Assembly: GCF_001614315.2 (NCBI RefSeq)
Contig: NZ_LVEG02000001.1
Coordinates: 186,001 to 250,000 of the forward strand
Direction: 5' to 3'
Length of the DNA stretch: 64,000 nucleotides
Source: Halofilum ochraceum
Lineage (GTDB): Bacteria > Pseudomonadota > Gammaproteobacteria > XJ16 > Halofilaceae
The position numbers and the translations under genes were made by a program. The notes beneath the pieces were generated by a model. It ran no database searches. It saw nothing but the letters and a program-made list of their open reading frames with translations, and was not told where the DNA came from. Positions 44,979 to 54,100 of the stretch are shown here, one piece after another (position 1 is the stretch's first letter; every line of letters starts with the position of its first letter).

Positions 44979-45551
44979 TCAATCGACCGGGCGCTGGGCC
45001 ACGAGCCGGGCGAGATCGCGCAGCCCACGATCGGTAGCGCCGGCGCGGTTTTCGTCGCGGTAGACCCGTACCCGAAGCGCGGGGAACAGTGCGAGCAGTT
45101 CGTTGTCGGCGAGCCGGTATTGGTCGTTCTGCGGCCCATGGCGGGTCAGTCCGGCACGCGTAAAGGTCTCGTAGAACAGCAGGCCCCCTGGGCGCAGCGC
45201 GGCGGCAAGCGCGGGGCAGAGGGCCCGGTCGAGGAAGCGGCTGACGACGATGACGTCGAAGGTGGATGCCGCGGGCGGGTGCTCGACCACGTCACGCACC
45301 TCGGCGGTCAGGGCGAGTCCTTCCACGCGCGCTTGCGCGGCGAGCCGGTCGATGGCCGTGGCGGCGCTGTCCCAGGCCCGGGTGATCAGACCGTGGCGTG
45401 CGAGATGGAGGGCGTTGCCGCCGAGTCCACAGGCGAGATCGAGGGCGTCGCCGCTTGCCGGCAGCAAGTGGTCGAAATCGGTGAGCACCGCGGCCGGCCG
45501 CGGCTGCGTGGCCGAGCGCTCACGGTATCGCGCTTCCCAGTCCGTCGCCAT
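44979..45551 (-). CDS. Class I SAM methyltransferase, TehB-like
   Basis: A 190-aa small methyltransferase. Motif I is ALDLACGLGGNALHLAR, followed by AAQARVEGLALTAEVRDVVE and FDVIVVSRFLDRAL. The short form with GLLFYETFT resembles TehB/tellurite-resistance-like and small thiol or metalloid methyltransferases, but the substrate is unknown. The ATG at 45551 gives the start MATDWEARYRE typical of this group. Confidence 0.8.
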   Translation of the reverse strand: MATDWEARYRERSATQPRPAAVLTDFDHLLPASGDALDLACGLGGNALHLARHGLITRAWDSAATAIDRLAAQARVEGLALTAEVRDVVEHPPAASTFDVIVVSRFLDRALCPALAAALRPGGLLFYETFTRAGLTRHGPQNDQYRLADNELLALFPALRVRVYRDENRAGATDRGLRDLARLVAQRPVD

Positions 45552-45656
45552 GATCGGCATTCCTGTGTCCGGGGCTACGCCTCGCGCTGGCGGGGCTGAA
45601 CGGGTACTTCGAATGCATTATGAAAGGGTGGCCATAGACCGACAACGGATTCAGTC

Positions 45657-45670
45657 TTGATGGCCATCAC
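45657..45670. promoter_or_regulatory. FNR-like box before the ubiU remnant
   Basis: TTGATGGCCATCAC, one base from consensus, 85 bp upstream of the ubiU start codon at 45756. UbiU expression is FNR-dependent in E. coli. Confidence 0.55.
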
Positions 45671-45755
45671 GGCCTCATGACGAGTTCCGGCTTACGCCGC
45701 GACTCCCGGATTGAAAAGGGCGTGTGGGGCGGCGACCGGGCACGAAATGGTCCCC

Positions 45756-45880
45756 ATGGAACTCGTCTGTCCCCCTGGGCAGTCCGCCCGCGCTGAAGGC
45801 GGCGGTCGAGGATGGAGCCGATTTCGTGTATGGCGGTTATCGCGACGGTACCCGGGCAGCGCGTTTGGCCGGCGTGCTGA
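45756..45880 (+). pseudogene. ubiU: ubiU (U32 peptidase-like) 5' remnant
   Basis: The frame opens MELVCP, then after a run of five C (45771-45775) the homology continues one frame over as GSPPALKAAVEDGADFVYGG and YRDGTRAARLAGV. This is the N-terminus of UbiU (YhbU), which with UbiV hydroxylates ubiquinone precursors without oxygen. After about residue 42 the similarity stops. The remnant is therefore frameshifted and truncated; no UbiV follows. A sequencing error could explain the shift but not the truncation. Confidence 0.7.
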
Positions 45881-45963
45881 TTGACCGGCATTGGTCGGCT
45901 GATCATCCGGCGCTGTACGAGGGTCGGTTCCGCGTCGAGGGCGCACTCGATCACGCCATCTGT

Positions 45964-46316
45964 TCAACCGCGGCCTCTACCACTGAGCGTATCCGGATCG
46001 CAGCGGCGGGCCGCGGCCAGGAGCACGGCGGAGCTGTCCGCGTGGATGGTGGTATCGGCTGGCGCCGTCGCCTTTACAATAAGGTCTCCGGTGGCATTCG
46101 CGGTGAACGGCCAGCGGACTTCGAGGTCGGTGATGGAAACCATGGGCACGCGACCGATGAGAAACTGGAATTCGCCCTCTATGAGATCTGTCGCGTGATT
46201 GTGCGGTTCAGAATAGTCAGCAACACGCTCTGGCCAAAGGGCTGCAGGCGCCGCCGGTGGATGGGTGAAGCGGCGGTGCGCAGTGCGGAGCGGACGGACG
46301 AGTGAATCACATGCAT
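45964..46316 (-). pseudogene. ubiT: ubiT (SCP2-like) broken gene
   Basis: From ATG 46316, with GGAGG at 46325-46329, the first frame reads RRRLQPFGQSVLLTILNRTI and stops after 42 codons. The adjacent frame continues EGEFQFLIGRVPMVSITDLE, then VRWPFTANATGDLIVKATAP, and HADSSAVLLAAARRCDPDTL. This is recognisably UbiT (YhbT), the SCP2-type partner of UbiU/UbiV in anaerobic ubiquinone synthesis. The expected QRRLxIEGD end is absent, and the gene stops at 45964. At least one frameshift and a 3' loss are needed. It faces the ubiU remnant, consistent with one deletion across a convergent pair. Confidence 0.7.
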
Positions 46317-46364
46317 GGTCATATCCTCCGGCCATGCAGTCTATCGGGGCCATGCCGCGCTGCA

Positions 46365-46378
46365 TTGATGGCCATCAA
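46365..46378. promoter_or_regulatory. FNR box, perfect consensus (ubiT remnant / oxidoreductase)
   Basis: TTGATGGCCATCAA, a full match. It lies 48 bp upstream of the ubiT remnant start and 39 bp upstream of the TTG start of the amino-acid oxidase-like gene, so its present target is uncertain. Confidence 0.75.
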
Positions 46379-46417
46379 TGTCCTGAGTGGGATCGAACCG
46401 AGTACGGGGAGACGGCC

Positions 46418-47689
46418 TTGCACATCGTCGTGATCGGCGGCGGCCTCATGGGAACGGCTACGGCCTGGTTCCTGCTCGAGGCCGGCCATGAGGTGACACT
46501 GCTGGACCGCAACCCCGAACTGGCGGCCGAGGGCAGTTACGCCAACGGCGGCATCCTGCATGCCGGCCACGCTGCCCCGTGGAATTCGCCCGCGGTCGCC
46601 GGGCAGTTGCTGCGCTGGGTCGGGCGCGAGGCGTCGCCGCTTCTGCTTCGGCCCGGGCGGCTACCGTGGATGACAAGGTGGGGACTCGGCTTCCTGCGCC
46701 ACTGCAGGGCCCGTGACCATGAATACGTGAAGGCCCTGAACACGCGCCTGGCGCTGTACGGGCGTGACCGGATGGCGGAACTGCGTGCCGCCACCGGCAT
46801 CGAGTATGACGGTGACCAGCGCGGCAGTATGAAGATCTTCCGCGATCGGGCGGCGCTTGATGCGGCACAGTCGGCAGCCGAAGCCCTCGAACCGCTGGGG
46901 ATTCGGTCGCGCACCCTCGATGCCGACGGCGTGCTGGAACAGGAGCCGGCGCTCGCGGACACGCGTGCGTCGCTGGCCGGCGGCATCCATTTCCCGGATG
47001 ACGAATCCGGGGATGCCTGCCGGTTCGTGCGCGAACTGGGCCGCGTACTGGTCGAGCGGGGTGCGAGCGTGCGCACAGGTGAGTCCGTCTCGCGGATCGA
47101 GGGGGATCGCTCGGGGGTCCGGTCCGTGGTGACGGATCGCGACATCATCCAGGGCGATCGCTACGTTCTCGCCGCCGGTGTCGATGCGCCCGCGCTCGTG
47201 CGGCCGCTCGGCCTGCGCCTGCCGATCGAACCCGCCAAGGGATACTCCGTAACCTTGCCCGTCGATGACGGGGCCGATGTGCCCCGCGTGCCGCTGATCG
47301 ACGAGGCGCACCGGGTGGTGATCACGCGCCTCGGAGATCGGTTGCGGATCGCCGGGACCGTGGAGTTCACCGGCTTCGATCGGACGATCCGGCTATCCCG
47401 GGTCGAGGTCGTGCAGCGTCAGGGGCTTTCGAACCTGCCCTCGCTGGCATCGCGGCTCGATCCGGACAAGGTGGAGCCGTGGGCCTGTCTGCGGGCGGTC
47501 AGCATCGACGGGGCGCCTGTTCTCGGTGCCAGTCCGATCCCCAACCTGTTCCTGAATACCGCACCCGGCCATCTCGGATGGACATTCGCCGCCGGGGCGG
47601 GACAAGTCGTGGCTGATCAGGTCGGTGGGCGGGTCACCGGATTCGATCGGGCCGGGGAACTTTCCCCCCGGCGTTTCGGGCTCATCTGA
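46418..47689 (+). CDS. DadA-like FAD-dependent oxidoreductase
   Basis: A 423-aa FAD oxidoreductase of the D-amino-acid dehydrogenase (DadA) group. The FAD Rossmann motif is VIGGGLMGTATAW, with the conserved GSYANGGILHAGHAAPWNSP after it and the C-terminal TAPGHLGWTFAAGAG. The substrate is not fixed; glycine or D-amino acid oxidation are both seen in the family. The start is probably TTG at 46418, which has GGGGAG 8 bp upstream; an in-frame ATG at 46351 would add 22 residues that do not resemble the family and would lie inside the FNR box region. Confidence 0.85.
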   Translation: MHIVVIGGGLMGTATAWFLLEAGHEVTLLDRNPELAAEGSYANGGILHAGHAAPWNSPAVAGQLLRWVGREASPLLLRPGRLPWMTRWGLGFLRHCRARDHEYVKALNTRLALYGRDRMAELRAATGIEYDGDQRGSMKIFRDRAALDAAQSAAEALEPLGIRSRTLDADGVLEQEPALADTRASLAGGIHFPDDESGDACRFVRELGRVLVERGASVRTGESVSRIEGDRSGVRSVVTDRDIIQGDRYVLAAGVDAPALVRPLGLRLPIEPAKGYSVTLPVDDGADVPRVPLIDEAHRVVITRLGDRLRIAGTVEFTGFDRTIRLSRVEVVQRQGLSNLPSLASRLDPDKVEPWACLRAVSIDGAPVLGASPIPNLFLNTAPGHLGWTFAAGAGQVVADQVGGRVTGFDRAGELSPRRFGLI

Positions 47690-47712
47690 GTCTATCGCCG
47701 GGGACCTGCCGG

Positions 47713-48063
47713 TCAGGCCGGGGCGGCGCCGAGCAGATCCAGACCGAGGAACGCGCCGACGAGCACGACATTGAGTGCCCAGGCAACGGTCAGCACGCGC
47801 GCGAGCACCTGCCACTGTTCATTGCGCGCGTTCGCCGCGCAGCGCCATACGGAGACCAGGATCCAGATCGTGTAGACGGTCATGATCGCCGCCATCACGA
47901 AGTAGAGCGCCCACGACAGTCCCCAGGCGCGGAAGATCGTCAGGAAAATGGCGGCCAGCAGCCAACTGCCGACCACGCCCCAGAGCCAGAAGACCTTCCA
48001 TAACGGGCCGCGGCCCTGCCAGTAGCAGCCGATCGTCCCGCCGATTCCCGCAGTTCCGGTCAT
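47713..48063 (-). CDS. Small membrane protein, unknown
   Basis: A 116-aa protein with three predicted membrane segments (about residues 21-41, 47-72 and 85-112) and conserved-looking aromatic content (WQGRGPLWKVFWLWG). I do not recognise the family. It lies 205 bp from the narK1 start and is divergent from it, so both share the intergenic region with two FNR boxes. It may therefore also be FNR-controlled, but nothing in the protein indicates a role. Confidence 0.65.
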   Translation of the reverse strand: MTGTAGIGGTIGCYWQGRGPLWKVFWLWGVVGSWLLAAIFLTIFRAWGLSWALYFVMAAIMTVYTIWILVSVWRCAANARNEQWQVLARVLTVAWALNVVLVGAFLGLDLLGAAPA

Positions 48064-48142
48064 GCCGGCGCCTCCCGCATTCGGACACGATTCCACTATA
48101 GCCGCCGTTTCGCCGCCGGGTCATCCGCGCGCTCACTGCGAC

Positions 48143-48156
48143 TTGATCCAGATCAA
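48143..48156. promoter_or_regulatory. FNR box 1 before narK1, perfect consensus
   Basis: TTGATCCAGATCAA, a full match. Its distance to box 2 is 39 bp. It also faces the small membrane protein gene on the other strand. Confidence 0.85.
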
Positions 48157-48181
48157 GAGCCGCGCAGAGAACGATCCGAAG

Positions 48182-48195
48182 TTGATTCTGATCAA
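48182..48195. promoter_or_regulatory. FNR box 2 before narK1, perfect consensus
   Basis: TTGATTCTGATCAA, a full match, 73 bp before the GTG start of narK1. A start site about 42 bp downstream would place it as a class II activator site. Confidence 0.85.
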
Positions 48196-48268
48196 GAAAA
48201 GGCGTCGGTCCCCTGTGGCCCAATAGCGCCACTGCAATCGCGCCAGACAACAACGAGGGAGAGCGGCC

Positions 48269-49606
48269 GTGCTCGACGAACAGCAATACAACCCGCCGAA
48301 GGCGCACAAGGCGCTGGCGATGTCCACGCTGGCGTTCACGACGTGTTTCGCGGTGTGGACGATCTTTTCGGTCATCGGCGTCAAGATCAAGCAGGATCTG
48401 GGACTCAACGAGACCCAGTTCGGCATTCTGGTGGCGACGCCGGTATTGACCGGCTCCATCAGCCGGATCTTTCTCGGCATCTGGACCGAGAAGTACGGCG
48501 GGCGCCTCGTGTTCACGGTACTGATGCTCGCGACCGCAATCGCGGTGTACCTGCTGTCCTCGGTCGAGACCTATGGGATGTTCCTGGTGGCCGCCCTCGG
48601 GGTCGGGCTTGCTGGCGGTTCATTCATTGTCGGTATTGCCTATACCTCCGAGTGGTACGACAAAAAACACCAGGGCACCGCGCTCGGCATTTTCGGGGCC
48701 GGCAATGCCGGTGCCGCCGTAACCAATTTCGGTGCGCCTTTCCTCGTCGTCGCCATCGGCTGGGAGACGACCGCCCAGGTCTATGCGGCGGTGCTCGCCG
48801 CCATCGCCGTCATCTTCTGGGTGTTCACGGAAGCCGATCCGCGCATGCAGAAGCGCAAGGCCGAGGGCGGCCAGCCGACGCCGCTGAAGGAGCAGCTCGA
48901 GCCGCTCAAAAAGCTGCAGGTGTGGCGCTTCTCGCTGTACTACTTCTTCGTCTTTGGTGCTTTTGTCGCACTCGCTTCATGGCTGCCGCGTTACTACACG
49001 GGCGCGTACGACGTGGGTCTCGAAACCGCCGGTATGCTGGCGGCCGCGTATTCGCTGCCGGCATCGGTGTTCCGGGCGCTCGGCGGCTGGTTGTCCGACA
49101 AGATCGGTGCGCGTGCGGTCATGTACTGGACGTTCGGGGTGTCGCTGATCGCGCTGTTCATCCTGTCCTATCCCGAGACCCGCTATGTGGTCTCCGGCAT
49201 TGACGGCCCCATCGAGTTCGCCTTCGGCGTGCCGATCTGGCTGTTCGCGATCCTCACCGTCGGGCTCGGTTTCATGATGTCGCTGGGCAAGGCGGCCGTG
49301 TACAAGCACATCCCCGTCTATTACCCGGATCACGTCGGTTCGGTCGGCGGCCTGGTCGGCATGATTGGCGGTCTGGGCGGCTTCTTCCTGCCGATCGCCT
49401 TCGGTGCACTCAACGATCTCACGGGCGTGTGGACGAGCTGCTTCATGCTTCTGTTCCTGGTCGTCGCCGTCTCGATGACCTGGATGCATTTCGCGATCCT
49501 GCGCATGGAGCGTCGCCGGTATCCGGAACTGGCCGAGGACGAGAAGTTCCGTTACCTCCCCGAAATCCAGCCCGACTACAAGCAGGAGGGGCGCGGGGCG
49601 CATTGA
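48269..49606 (+). CDS. narK: Nitrate/nitrite transporter NarK1
   Basis: A 445-aa major facilitator of the nitrate-nitrite porter family with 12 predicted membrane segments. The nitrate signature regions are AGGSFIVGIAYTSEW and GAGNAGAAVTNFG. NarK1-type proteins are nitrate/proton symporters, as opposed to the NarK2-type nitrate/nitrite antiporters; which type this is cannot be settled by eye. It starts with GTG preceded by GAGGGAGAG. narK2 follows 24 bp downstream and the two are fused in some denitrifiers such as Paracoccus. Confidence 0.92.
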   Translation: MLDEQQYNPPKAHKALAMSTLAFTTCFAVWTIFSVIGVKIKQDLGLNETQFGILVATPVLTGSISRIFLGIWTEKYGGRLVFTVLMLATAIAVYLLSSVETYGMFLVAALGVGLAGGSFIVGIAYTSEWYDKKHQGTALGIFGAGNAGAAVTNFGAPFLVVAIGWETTAQVYAAVLAAIAVIFWVFTEADPRMQKRKAEGGQPTPLKEQLEPLKKLQVWRFSLYYFFVFGAFVALASWLPRYYTGAYDVGLETAGMLAAAYSLPASVFRALGGWLSDKIGARAVMYWTFGVSLIALFILSYPETRYVVSGIDGPIEFAFGVPIWLFAILTVGLGFMMSLGKAAVYKHIPVYYPDHVGSVGGLVGMIGGLGGFFLPIAFGALNDLTGVWTSCFMLLFLVVAVSMTWMHFAILRMERRRYPELAEDEKFRYLPEIQPDYKQEGRGAH

Positions 49607-49630
49607 GCGCCCCCGCAAGAGGAGAGAATC

Positions 49631-51046
49631 ATGGCTTCGAAACCGACGAATCAGGGCAGTCTGTTTACGGATATGGGCAAGGTGCTCGATGACTGGCGGC
49701 CGGAGGACTCCGACTTCTGGCAGTCGAAAGGGTACCCGGTGGCCCAGCGGAATCTGTGGATATCGATCCCGTGTCTCCTGCTGGCCTTCTCGGTGTGGAT
49801 GGTCTGGAGTGCCGTTGCGACCCGTCTCAACGAGGTCGGGTTTACCCTGACCAACAATGAACTGTTCTGGCTGACGGCCCTCCCGGGTCTGTCCGGGGCC
49901 ACGCTGCGGATCTTCTACAGCTTCATGGTGCCTATCCTCGGTGGGCGCCGCTGGACGGTCATCTCGACGGCTTCGCTCGCGATACCAGCCATCTGGATGG
50001 GCCTCGCAGTCCAGGATCCCGGTACCACGTTCTGGGAGTTCGCGATCATCGCCCTGCTGTGCGGCTTCGGCGGCGGCAACTTCGCCTCCTCGATGGCGAA
50101 CATCAGCTTCTTCTTCCCCGCGAAGCAGCAGGGCACCGCACTCGGACTGAACGCGGGTCTGGGCAATCTCGGTGTGTCGGTGATGCAGCTGGTGGTGCCG
50201 TTCGTGATCGCCACGGGTGCGCTGAGTTTCATGTTCGGCAGCGCCCAGAGCCTCGAGGGCGGTGGTCAGCTGTGGCTGCAGAACGCCGGCTTTGTCTGGG
50301 TGCCGTTCATTGCCCTGTTCACGGTGCTGGCCTGGGTCGGTATGAACGACATCGCGTCGGCGCGTAGTTCCTTCTCGGATCAGGCCGTCATCTTCCGGCG
50401 CAAGCACCAGTGGATCATGAGCTGGCTGTATATCGCCACGTTCGGGAGCTTTATCGGCTACTCGGCCGGTTTCCCGATGCTGATCAAAACCCAGTTCCCG
50501 GAGGTCAACCCGCTCCAGTACGCCTTCCTCGGTCCGCTGGTCGGGGCGCTGATCCGCCCGGTCGGCGGCTGGTTCGCGGACCGCTGGGGCGGTGCGCGGG
50601 TGACGTTCTGGAACTTCGTGGTGATGATCGCCGCCGCCCTCGGGGTCGTGTACTTCCTGCCGGTGCTCGGCACGGAGGGCAACTTCTGGGGCTTCTTCCT
50701 GATGTTCATGGTGCTGTTCATCACCACCGGTATCGGCAACGGCTCAACCTTCCGCATGATCCCGGTGATCTTCCGCACGCAGCACGAACGCTGGAGCGAG
50801 GGCGCCGATGAGGAGACGCGTGCGGCCGCGCTGAAGTCGGCACGCCGAGAATCGGCGGCGACGCTCGGCTTCAGTTCGGCGCTGGCCGCTTACGGGGCGT
50901 TCTTCATCCCCAAGGCGTACGGGACCTCGATCGCGCTCACGGGCGGTCCCACGGCCGCGCTGTATGCATTCTGCGCGTACTACCTGACCTGTGTTGCGGT
51001 GACGTGGTGGTTCTACCACCGGCGCAACGCGGAGATCCGTTGTTGA
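49631..51046 (+). CDS. narK2: Nitrate/nitrite transporter NarK2
   Basis: A second NNP-family transporter of 471 aa, 12 predicted membrane segments, with the signature GFGGGNFASSMANISFFFP and the second signature GLNAGLGNLGVSVMQL. Pairs of NarK1 and NarK2 before narGHJI are usual in denitrifiers, one thought to bring in nitrate with protons and the other to exchange nitrate for nitrite. An acidic N-terminal tail of about 45 residues precedes the first membrane segment. A terminator hairpin follows at 51062. Confidence 0.92.
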   Translation: MASKPTNQGSLFTDMGKVLDDWRPEDSDFWQSKGYPVAQRNLWISIPCLLLAFSVWMVWSAVATRLNEVGFTLTNNELFWLTALPGLSGATLRIFYSFMVPILGGRRWTVISTASLAIPAIWMGLAVQDPGTTFWEFAIIALLCGFGGGNFASSMANISFFFPAKQQGTALGLNAGLGNLGVSVMQLVVPFVIATGALSFMFGSAQSLEGGGQLWLQNAGFVWVPFIALFTVLAWVGMNDIASARSSFSDQAVIFRRKHQWIMSWLYIATFGSFIGYSAGFPMLIKTQFPEVNPLQYAFLGPLVGALIRPVGGWFADRWGGARVTFWNFVVMIAAALGVVYFLPVLGTEGNFWGFFLMFMVLFITTGIGNGSTFRMIPVIFRTQHERWSEGADEETRAAALKSARRESAATLGFSSALAAYGAFFIPKAYGTSIALTGGPTAALYAFCAYYLTCVAVTWWFYHRRNAEIRC

Positions 51047-51061
51047 GCAGGGCTTTTCATC

Positions 51062-51088
51062 AACCCGGGAGGCGATGTCTCCCGGGTT
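51062..51088 (+). terminator. Intrinsic terminator after narK2
   Basis: A 10-bp perfect stem AACCCGGGAG / CTCCCGGGTT with a 7-base loop, then a short T-run. The right arm runs into the FNR-like box at 51088, so narG appears to have its own promoter after partial termination. Confidence 0.75.
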
Positions 51089-51101
51089 TGATCAGGGTCA
51101 A
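51088..51101. promoter_or_regulatory. FNR box before narG
   Basis: TTGATCAGGGTCAA, nine of ten arm positions, 81 bp before the narG start. Confidence 0.65.
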
Positions 51102-51182
51102 AGCGAAGCCCGCGTGGCGGGGGTATTTTCGATCGCAACGTCTGGTCCGCGACCGGCCGGCACCAGGAATCCGGAGTCCGCA

Positions 51183-54100
51183 ATGAGTCACTTTCTCGAT
51201 CGTCTGATGTTCTTCAAACGGGTGCAGGGCGAATTCGCCGACGGCCACGGCCGTACCACCCACGAGGACCGTACCTGGGAGAAGGCCTATCGCCAGCGCT
51301 GGCAGCACGACAAGGTCGTGCGCTCCACGCATGGCGTGAACTGCACCGGCGCCTGCTCCTGGAAGATCTACGTCAAGGACGGTCTGGTCACCTGGGAGAC
51401 CCAGCAGACCGACTACCCGCGCACGCGCCCGGATCTGCCGAACCACGAACCGCGCGGCTGCCCGCGCGGTGCCAGTTACTCCTGGTACATCTACAGCGCC
51501 GCGCGCCTGAAATACCCGATGGTGCGCGGGCGGCTGCTGAAGCTGTGGCGCGCCGCGCGCGAGCAGTACAGCGATCCGGTCGAGGCCTGGGCATCGATCG
51601 TCGACGACGCCGATGCGCGTCGCAGTTACCAGCGTCGGCGCGGTCTTGGCGGGATGGTTCGTTCAAGCTGGGACGAGATCCAGGAACTCGTCGCCGCGGC
51701 CAACGTGCACACGGTTCGCCGCCACGGCCCGGACCGGGTGATCGGGTTTTCCCCCATTCCGGCGATGTCGATGGTCTCCTACTCCGCCGGCTCACGCTAT
51801 CTGTCACTGATCGGCGGCGTCTGCCTGTCGTTCTACGACTGGTACTGCGACCTGCCGCCGAGCTCCCCCATGACCTGGGGTGAGCAGACCGACGTGCCCG
51901 AATCGGCCGACTGGTACAACAGCAAGTTCATCATGATGTGGGGTTCGAACGTGCCGCAGACGCGCACGCCAGACGCCCACTTCATGACCGAGGCGCGCTA
52001 CAACGGCACTAAGATCGTCGTCTGCTCACCGGACTACGCCGAGGCGACCAAGTTCGCGGACCTGTGGCTGTCGCCGAAGCAGGGCACTGATGCCGCGCTC
52101 GGAATGGCCATCGGCCACGTCATCCTCAAGGAATTCCACATCGACCGGCAGGAGGCGTACTTCCAGGACTACTGCCGGCGCTACACGGACATGCCGATGC
52201 TGGTCGCGCTGGAAGAGCGCGACGGCCGCAACGTGCCTGGGCGCTTCCTGCGCGCCAGCGATCTGACCGATGCCGCCGGTGAGCAGGCGAATGCCGAGTG
52301 GAAGACGCTGACGATCGATACGGATTCGGACAGTCCGGTGGTCCCCCAGGGATCGATCGGCTTCCGCTGGGACGAGAGCGGGCGCTGGAACCTCGAGGAA
52401 CGCGAGGGCGTGAACGGCGGGGAAATCAAACCGCGGCTGACGCTGCTCGATCACGGCGACGAGGTCGTACCGGTCGCTTTCCCGTACTTCGGCGGGGTGG
52501 AGCACGAGTTCTTCACCCACAACGAACAGACCGACGTGCTCGAGCGTCGCGTGCCGGTTCGGCGCATGACCCTGGCCGACGGCAGCAGCGTGCGCGTCGC
52601 GACCGTCTTCGATCTGATGGCGGCCCACTACGGGGTCGATCGTGGCCTCGGCGATGACGGCGTCGCGCAGAGTTATGAAGACGACGTGCCGTACACGCCG
52701 AAATGGCAGGAGTCGATCACCAGCGTGCCGGCCGATCACGTGATCAAGGTGGCACGGGAGTTCGCCGACAACGCCGCGAAAACGCAGGGCCGCTCGATGG
52801 TCATCCTGGGTGCCGGACTGAACCACTGGTACCACATGGACATGAACTACCGCGCCATCATCAACATGCTGGTGATGTGCGGGTGCATCGGCCAGAGCGG
52901 CGGCGGCTGGGCGCACTACGTCGGCCAGGAGAAGCTGCGGCCGCAGCTGGGCTGGCTGCCGGTGGCATTCGCCCTCGACTGGGTGCGGCCGCCGCGGCAG
53001 ATGAACGGCACCTCGTTCTGGTACGCCCACAGCGATCAGTGGCGTTACGAGAAACTGGAAGTCGAAGAGATCCTGTCGCCGCTCGCCGATCCGAGTGAAT
53101 GGTCGGGCAGCCTGATCGATTACAACGTCCGTGCCGAGCGCATGGGCTGGCTGCCGTCCGCGCCGCAGCTCAACCGCAACCCGCTCGATGTGGTACGCGA
53201 GGCGCGCGCGGCCGGTCGCGATCCGAAGGAATACGTGGTCGAGCAGCTGCAGTCCGGTGCGCTCGAGTTCGCGAACCAGGACCCGGATGCCGAGGAGAAC
53301 TGGCCGCGCAATCTGTTCGTGTGGCGCTCCAACCTGTTCGGTTCCTCCGGCAAGGGGCACGAATACCTGCTCAAGCACCTGCTCGGCACGAACGATGGCG
53401 TCCAGGGCAAGGAACTGGGTCCGCAGGGCCAGCAGAAGCCCGAGGAGGTCGCATGGCACGACCAGGCACCCGAGGGCAAGCTCGACCTGCTGGTGACGCT
53501 CGACTTCCGCATGTCGACGAGCTGCATGTACTCGGACGTGGTCCTGCCGACCGCCACCTGGTACGAAAAGGATGACCTGAACACCTCGGACATGCACCCG
53601 TTCATTCATCCGCTGTCCGAGGCGGTCAATCCGGCCTGGGAGGCGCGCAGCGACTGGGACATCTTCAAGGGGATCGCCAAGGCCTTCTCGAAGGTGGCCG
53701 CGCCCCATCTGGGTGTCGAGGAGGACCTGGTCACCCTGCCGCTGATGCACGACACGCCGGCGGAAATGGGGCAGGCGCTAGGCGTTTCCGACTGGACGAA
53801 GGGTGAGTGCGACCCGGTCCCGGGCCGCACCATGCCCAATCTGATCACCGTCGAGCGCGACTATCCGAGCACGTACCACCGCTTCACCTCGGTCGGACCG
53901 CTGCTGGAAAAACTCGGCAACGGCGGCAAGGGGATCAGCTGGAATACGGAGCGCGAGGTCGAACATCTCGGCGAGCTGCACGGGCGCCACTGGCTGGAGG
54001 AGGCCAGTTTCCGGCGGCCGCGCATGGAAACGGCGATCCAGGCGGCGGACACGATCATGTCGCTGGCGCCGGAGACCAACGGTGAAGTGGCGGTCAAGGC

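Noticed and set aside
45667-45954. Minus-strand open frame of 95 codons opposite the ubiU remnant
   Set aside because: It shows no family resemblance and is explained as antisense of the ubiU fragment.
46265-46417. Upstream start for the DadA-like gene at an in-frame ATG (46351)
   Set aside because: It would overlap the FNR box and add residues that do not match the FAD family; TTG 46418 has a better ribosome site.
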